Shown here: positions 59,109-64,000 of the stretch, one piece after another
How positions within the stretch are numbered: position 1 is the stretch's first letter
Layout of the letters: each line of letters opens with the position of its first letter
DNA from: Clusia tigrina
Lineage: Eukaryota; Arthropoda; Insecta; Diptera; Clusiidae
Assembly (NCBI GenBank): GCA_920105625.2
Contig: OV050030.1
Coordinates: 247,225,889 to 247,289,888, forward strand
Direction: 5' to 3'
Length of the DNA: 64,000 nt
Notes under the pieces: model-generated
Told to the model about the DNA's origin: nothing
Databases searched by the model: none
What the model saw: only the letters and a program-made list of their open reading frames with translations
Translations under genes and position numbers: made by a program

Positions 59109-61845
59109 AAACTCTGATAAAACTTCAAATGGCCCTAACTTCTATACGGTACGTCCTACACCTATCAAAGTTTGCAACATACAAATTCTTGTAACGTTTT
59201 ACTAGAGCGTCATAAAACCTTGAAGTTTTGTAACAATAAAGTACTCGAGCCTCTTGTCAATTTAAGCTATCGCTCAAATCTACGCTACCCTTGAGTCCCA
59301 AATCAAACACTGATAAAACTTCAAATGGCCCTAACTTCTATAAGGTCCGTCCTACACCTATCAAAGTTTGCAACATACAGATGCTTGTAACTTTTTACTG
59401 GAGCGTCATAAAACCTTGAACTTTGGGAACAATAAAGTACTCGAGCCTCTTATCAATTTAAGCTATCGCTCAAAGCTATGCTACCCTTGAGTCCCAAATC
59501 AAACACTGATAAATCTTCAAATGGCCCTAACTTCTATACGGTACGTCCTACACCTATCAAAGTTTGCAACATACAAATGCTTGTAACTTTTTACTGGAGC
59601 GTCATAAAATCTTGAAATTTTGTAACAATAAAGTACTCGAGCCTCTTGTCAATTTAAGCTATGGCTCAAAGCTATGCTACCCTTGAGTCCCAAATCAAAC
59701 ACTGATAAAACTTCAAATGGCCCTAACTTCTATACGGTACGTCCTACACCTATCAAAGTTTGCAACATACAAATGCTTGTAACTTTTTACTGGAGCGTCA
59801 TAAAACCTTGAAATTTTGGAACAGTAGAGTACTCGAGCCGCTTGTCAATTTAAGCTATCGCTCAAAGCTATGCTACCCTTGAGTCCCAAATCAAACACTG
59901 ATAAAACTTCAAATGGCCCTAACTTCTATACGGTACGTCCTACACCTATCAAAGTTTGCAACATACCAATGCTTGTAACTTTTTACTGGAGCGTCAAAAA
60001 ACCTTGAAATTTTGTAACAATAAAGTACTCCAGCCTCGTGTCAATTTAAGTTATCGCTCAAAGCTATGCTACCCTTGAGTCCCAAATCAAACACTGATAA
60101 AACTTCAAATGGCCCTAACTTCTATACGGTACGTCCTACACCTATCAAAGTTTGCAACATACAAATGCTTGTAACTTTTTACTGGAGCGTCATAAAACCT
60201 TGAAATTTTGTAACAATAAAGTACTCGAGCCTCTTGTCAATTTAAGCTATCGCTCAAAGCTATGCTACCCTTGAGTCCCAAATCAAACACTGATAAAACT
60301 TCAAATGGCCCTAACTTCTATACGGTACGTCCTACACCTATCAAAGTTTGCAACATACAAATGCTTGTAACTTTTTACTGGAGCGTCATAAAACCTTCAA
60401 ATTTTGTAACAATAAAGTACTCGAGCCTCGTGTCAATTTAAGTTATCGCTCAAAGCTATGCTACCCTTGAGTCCCAAATCAAACACTGATAAAACTTCAA
60501 ATGGCCCTAACTTCTATACGGTACGTAGTACACCTATCAAAGTTTGCAACATACAAATGCTTGTAACTTTTTACTGGAGCGTCATAAAACCTTGAAATTT
60601 TGTAACAATAAAGTACTCGAGGCAATTTAAGTTATCGCTCAAAGCTATGCTACTCTTGAGTCCTAAATCAAACACTGATAAAACTTCAAATGGCCCTAAC
60701 TTCTATAAGGTACGTCCTACACCTATCAAAGTTTGCAACATACAAATGCTTGTAACTTTTTACTGGAGCGTCATAAAATCTTGAAATTTTGTAACAATAA
60801 AGTACTCGAGCCTCTTGTCAATTTAAGCTATGGCTCAAAGCTACGCTACCCTTGAGTCCCAAATCAAACACTGATAAAACTTCAAATGGCCCTAACTTCT
60901 ATAAGGTACGTCCTACACCTATCAAAGTTTGCAACATACAGATGCTTGTAACTTTTTACTGGAGCGTCATAAAACCTTCAAATTTTGTAACAATAAAGTA
61001 CTCGAGCCTCTTATCAATTTAAGCTATCGCTCAAAGCTATGCTACCCTTGAGTCCCAAATCAAACACTGATAAATCTTCAAATGGCCCTAACTTCTATAA
61101 GGTACGTCCTACACCTATCAAAGTTTCCACCATACAGATGCTTGTAACTTTTTACTGGAGCGTCATAAAACCTTGAAATTTTGGAACAATAAAGTACTCG
61201 AGCCGCTTGTCAATTTAAGCTATCGCTCAAAGCTATGCTACCCTTGAGTCCCACATCAAACACTGAAAAAACTTCAAATGGCCCTAACTTCTATACGGTA
61301 CGTCCTACACCTATCAAAGTTTGCAACATACAAATGCTTGTAACTTTTTACTTGAGCGTCAAAAAACCTTGAAATTTTGTAACAATAAAGTACTCGAGCC
61401 TCGTGTCAATTTAAGTTATCGCTCAAAGCTATGCTACCCTTGAGTCCCAAATCAAACACTGATAAAACTTCAAATGGCCCTAACTTCTATACGGTACGTC
61501 CTACACCTATCAAAGTTTGCAACATACAAATGCTTGTAACTTTTTACTGGAGCGTCATAAAACCTTGAAATTTTGTAACAATAAAGTACTCGAGCATCTT
61601 GTCAATTTAAGCTATCGCTCAAAGCTATGCTACCCTTGAGTCCCAAATCAAACACTGATAAAACTTCAAATGGCCCTAACTTCTATACGGTACGTCCTAC
61701 ACCTATCAAAGTTTGCAACATACAAATGCTTGTAACTTTTTACTGGAGCGTCATAAAACCTTGAAATTTTGTAACAATAAAGTACTCGAGCCTCGTGTCA
61801 ATTTAAGTTATCGCTCAAAGCTATGCTACCCTTGAGTCCCAAATC
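59109..61845. repeat. 14-monomer HOR unit, copy 1 (2737 bp)
   Basis: The markers CAAACTCTGAT and GTAACGTTTTACTAGAG (59191) recur 2737 bp later (61928). This is 14 monomers less 7 bp, and the 7 bp are accounted for by a deletion at CGAGGCAATTT near 60619 in this copy. Shared internal variants include ATAAGGTCCG, CATACAGATGC, CTTATCAATTT, AAATCTTC and GCTATGGCTC. Confidence 0.78.
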
Positions 61846-64000
61846 AAACTCTGATAAAACTTCAAATGGCCCTAACTTCTATACGGTACGTCCTACACCT
61901 ATCAAAGTTTGCAACATACAAATTCTTGTAACGTTTTACTAGAGCGTCATAAAACCTTGAAGTTTTGTAACAATAAAGTACTCGAGCCTCTTGTCAATTT
62001 AAGCTATCGCTCAAATCTACGCTACCCTTGAGTCCCAAATCAAACACTGATAAAACTTCAAATGGCCCTAACTTCTATAAGGTCCGTCCTACACCTATCA
62101 AAGTTTGCAACATACAGATGCTTGTAACTTTTTACTGGAGCGTCATAAAACCTTGAAATTTTGTAACAATAAAGTACTCGAGCCTCTTATCAATTTAAGC
62201 TATCGCTCAAAGCTATGCTACCCTTGAGTCCCAAATCAAACACTGATAAATCTTCAAATGGCCCTAACTTCTATACGGTACGTCCTACACCTATCAAAGT
62301 TTGCAACATACAAATGCTTGTAACTTTTTACTGGAGCGTCATAAAATCTTGACATTTTGTAACAATAAAGTACTCGAGCCTCTTGTCAATTTAAGCTATG
62401 GCTCAAAGCTATGCTACCCTTGAGTCCCAAATCAAACACTGATAAAACTTCAAATGGCTCTAGCTTCTATACGGTACGTCCTACACCTATCAAAGTTTGC
62501 AACATACAAATGCTTGTAACTTTTTACTGGAGCGTCATAAAACCTTGAAATTTTGGAACAATAAAGTACTCGAGCCGCTTGTCAATTTAAGCTATCGCAC
62601 AAAGCTATGCTACCCTTGAGTCCCAAATCAAACACTGATAAAACTTCAAATGGCCCTAACTTCTATACGGTACGTCCTACACCTATCAAAGTTTGCAACA
62701 TACAAATGCTTGTAACTTTTTACTGGAGCGTCAAAAAACCTTGAAATTTTGTAACAATAAAGTACTCGAGCCTCGTGTCAATTTAAGTTATCGCTCAAAG
62801 CTATGCTACCCTTGAGTCCCAAATCAAACACTGATAAAACTTCAAATGGCCCTAACTTCTATACGGTACGTCCTACACCTATCAAAGTTTGCAACATACA
62901 AATGCTTGTAACTTTTTACTGGAGCGTCATAAAACCTTGAAATTTTGTAACAATAAAGTACTCGAGCCTCTTGTCAATTTAAGCTATCGCTCAAAGCTAT
63001 GCTACCCTTGAGTCCCAAATCAAACACTGATAAAACTTCAAATGGCCCTAACTTCTATACGGTACGTCCTACACCTATCATAGTTTGCAACATACAAATG
63101 CTTGTAACTTTTTACTGGAGCGTCATAAAACCTTGAAATTTTGTAACAATAAAGTACTCGAGCCTCTTGTCAATTTAAGCTATCGCTCAAAGCTATGCTA
63201 CCCTTGAGTCCCAAATCAAACACTGATAAAACTTCAAATGGCCCTAACTTCTATACGGTACGTCCTACACCTATCAAAGTTTGCAACATACAAATGCTTG
63301 TAACTTTTTACTGGAGCGTCATAAAACCTTCAAATTTTGTAACAATAAAGTACTCGAGCCTCGTGTCAATTTAAGTTATCGCTCAAAGCTATGCTACCCT
63401 TGAGTCCCAAATCAAACACTGACAAAACTTCAAATGGCCCTAACTTCTATACGGTACGTCCTACATCTATCAAAGTTGGCAACATACAAATGCTTGTAAC
63501 TTTTTACTGGAGCGTCATAAAACCTTGAAATTTTGTAACAATAAAGTACTCGAGCCTCTTGTCAATTTAAGCTATCGCTCAAAGCTATGCTACCCTTGAG
63601 TCCCAAATCAAACACTGATAAAACTTCAAATGGCCCTAACTTCTATACGGTACGTCCTACACCTATCAAAGTTTGCAACATACAAATGCTTGTAACTTTT
63701 TACTGGAGCGTCATAAAACCTTCAAATTTTGTAACAATAAAGTACTCGAGCCTCGTGTCAATTTAAGTTATCGCTCAAAGCTATGCTACCCTTGAGTCCC
63801 AAATCAAACACTGATAAAACTTCAAATGGCCCTAACTTCTATACGGTACGTCCTACATCTATCAAAGTTGGCAACATACAAATGCTTGTAACTTTTTACT
63901 GGAGCGTCATAAAACCTTGAAATTTTGTAACAATAAAGTACTCGAGCCTCTTGTCAATTTAAGCTATCGCTCAAAGCTATGCTACCCTTGAGTCCCAAAT
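61846..64000. repeat. 14-monomer HOR unit, copy 2 (cut by window end)
   Basis: Repeats the order of 59109-61263 through the ATAAGGTCCG, CTTATCAATTT, GACATTTTG/GCTATGGCTC and GCGTCAAAAAACC monomers. Its last monomers, about 62811-64000, are close to consensus. A two-monomer alternation there (GCCTCGTGTC, then CCTCTTGTC with CATCTATCAAAGTTGGC) repeats at about 392 bp. Confidence 0.7.
63007..63202. repeat. Reference satellite monomer (196 bp, near consensus)
   Basis: A representative monomer, with phase set arbitrarily at CTTGAGTCCC. Its neighbours start at 62811 and 63203, each 196 bp away. Inside it AATAAA lies at 63148-63153, AGTACT at 63153-63158 and CTCGAG (XhoI site) at 63157-63162. A short ACAA/TTGT dyad flanks ATGC in the middle of the monomer, and AGCTAT occurs twice as a near-direct repeat close to the end. 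I saw no CENP-B-box-like sequence and no tRNA-like promoter boxes. Confidence 0.9.

Larger units (their letters stand above)
43412..64000. repeat. 196-bp satellite DNA array, right arm (about 105 monomers)
   Basis: This is the same satellite in the same orientation as the left arm, resuming directly after the retrotransposon poly(A). The first complete interval runs from the CTTGAG at 43415 to the one at 43611, which is 196 bp. The array runs off the end of the window. It carries its own variant series: GAGCCGCTTG, GCCTCGTGTC, CTTCCAATGG, and a GTAAGTTCTTAC form. These are rare or absent in the left arm before about 35 kb. No gene lies within it. Confidence 0.97.

Noticed and set aside
1..64000. 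CENP-B box, tRNA-type A/B boxes or SINE origin for the monomer
   Set aside because: I looked for TTCG-CGGG type and GGTTCGAATCC type motifs on both strands of the monomer and found no convincing match.
1..64000. Naming the satellite after a published Drosophila family of similar monomer length
   Set aside because: Length similarity alone is not evidence. No sequence comparison was possible here, so no name is given.

Overview
This window is eukaryotic heterochromatin, not a gene-bearing or prokaryotic region. About 93% of it is one head-to-tail satellite DNA with a monomer of about 196 bp. I measured 196 bp directly between successive copies at both ends of the window. There are roughly 198 monomers on the left (1-38823) and 105 on the right (43412-64000). 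The array is broken once, by a 4588-bp non-LTR retrotransposon of the Jockey clade (38824-43411, + strand). The Jockey-type ORF1/ORF2 architecture points to an insect, most likely a dipteran, and the setting is probably pericentromeric or centromeric. The species and the satellite family name cannot be fixed from the sequence alone.

Layout. 1-12.7 kb: satellite with 6- and 7-monomer higher-order repeats (HORs), including two monomers that share a 56-bp deletion. 12.76-20.59 kb: a 3915-bp, 20-monomer block present twice in tandem, with only six differences seen by eye. 20.20-22.55 kb: a 1176-bp, 6-monomer tandem duplication. 22.5-27.9 kb: mixed monomers. 27.9-33 kb: related blocks of 11, 10 and 5 monomers. 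33-38.8 kb: older repeats about 3919 bp apart. 38.8-43.4 kb: the retrotransposon. 43.4-50.2 kb: a segment duplicated 4508 bp (23 monomers) apart, containing a 6-monomer tandem duplication. 50.3-59.1 kb: consecutive HOR units of 13, 11 and 12 monomers plus a partial fourth. 59.1-64 kb: a 14-monomer unit plus a partial second copy, with many monomers close to consensus.

The retrotransposon is complete from 5' UTR to poly(A). It has a 5' UTR with a downstream-promoter-like motif. ORF1 (517 aa) has three CCHC zinc knuckles. ORF2 starts inside the ORF1 stop (ATGA) and encodes an endonuclease followed by a reverse transcriptase. It ends with a 3' UTR, two AATAAA signals, a tail of about 14 A and a 6-bp target-site duplication. 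Its one clear defect is a single in-frame TAG between the endonuclease and the reverse transcriptase. A Phe-to-Leu change in RT motif A is a second possible lesion. ORF1 product normally packages the RNA, and the ORF2 product nicks the target and reverse-transcribes in place. This copy should be non-autonomous, or disabled unless the stop is read through.

No host gene, tRNA, rRNA or CRISPR array was seen. The short open frames across the satellite are by-products of the monomer. All HOR boundaries were read by eye, are good to some tens of bases, and depend on the assembly being right in a highly repetitive region.
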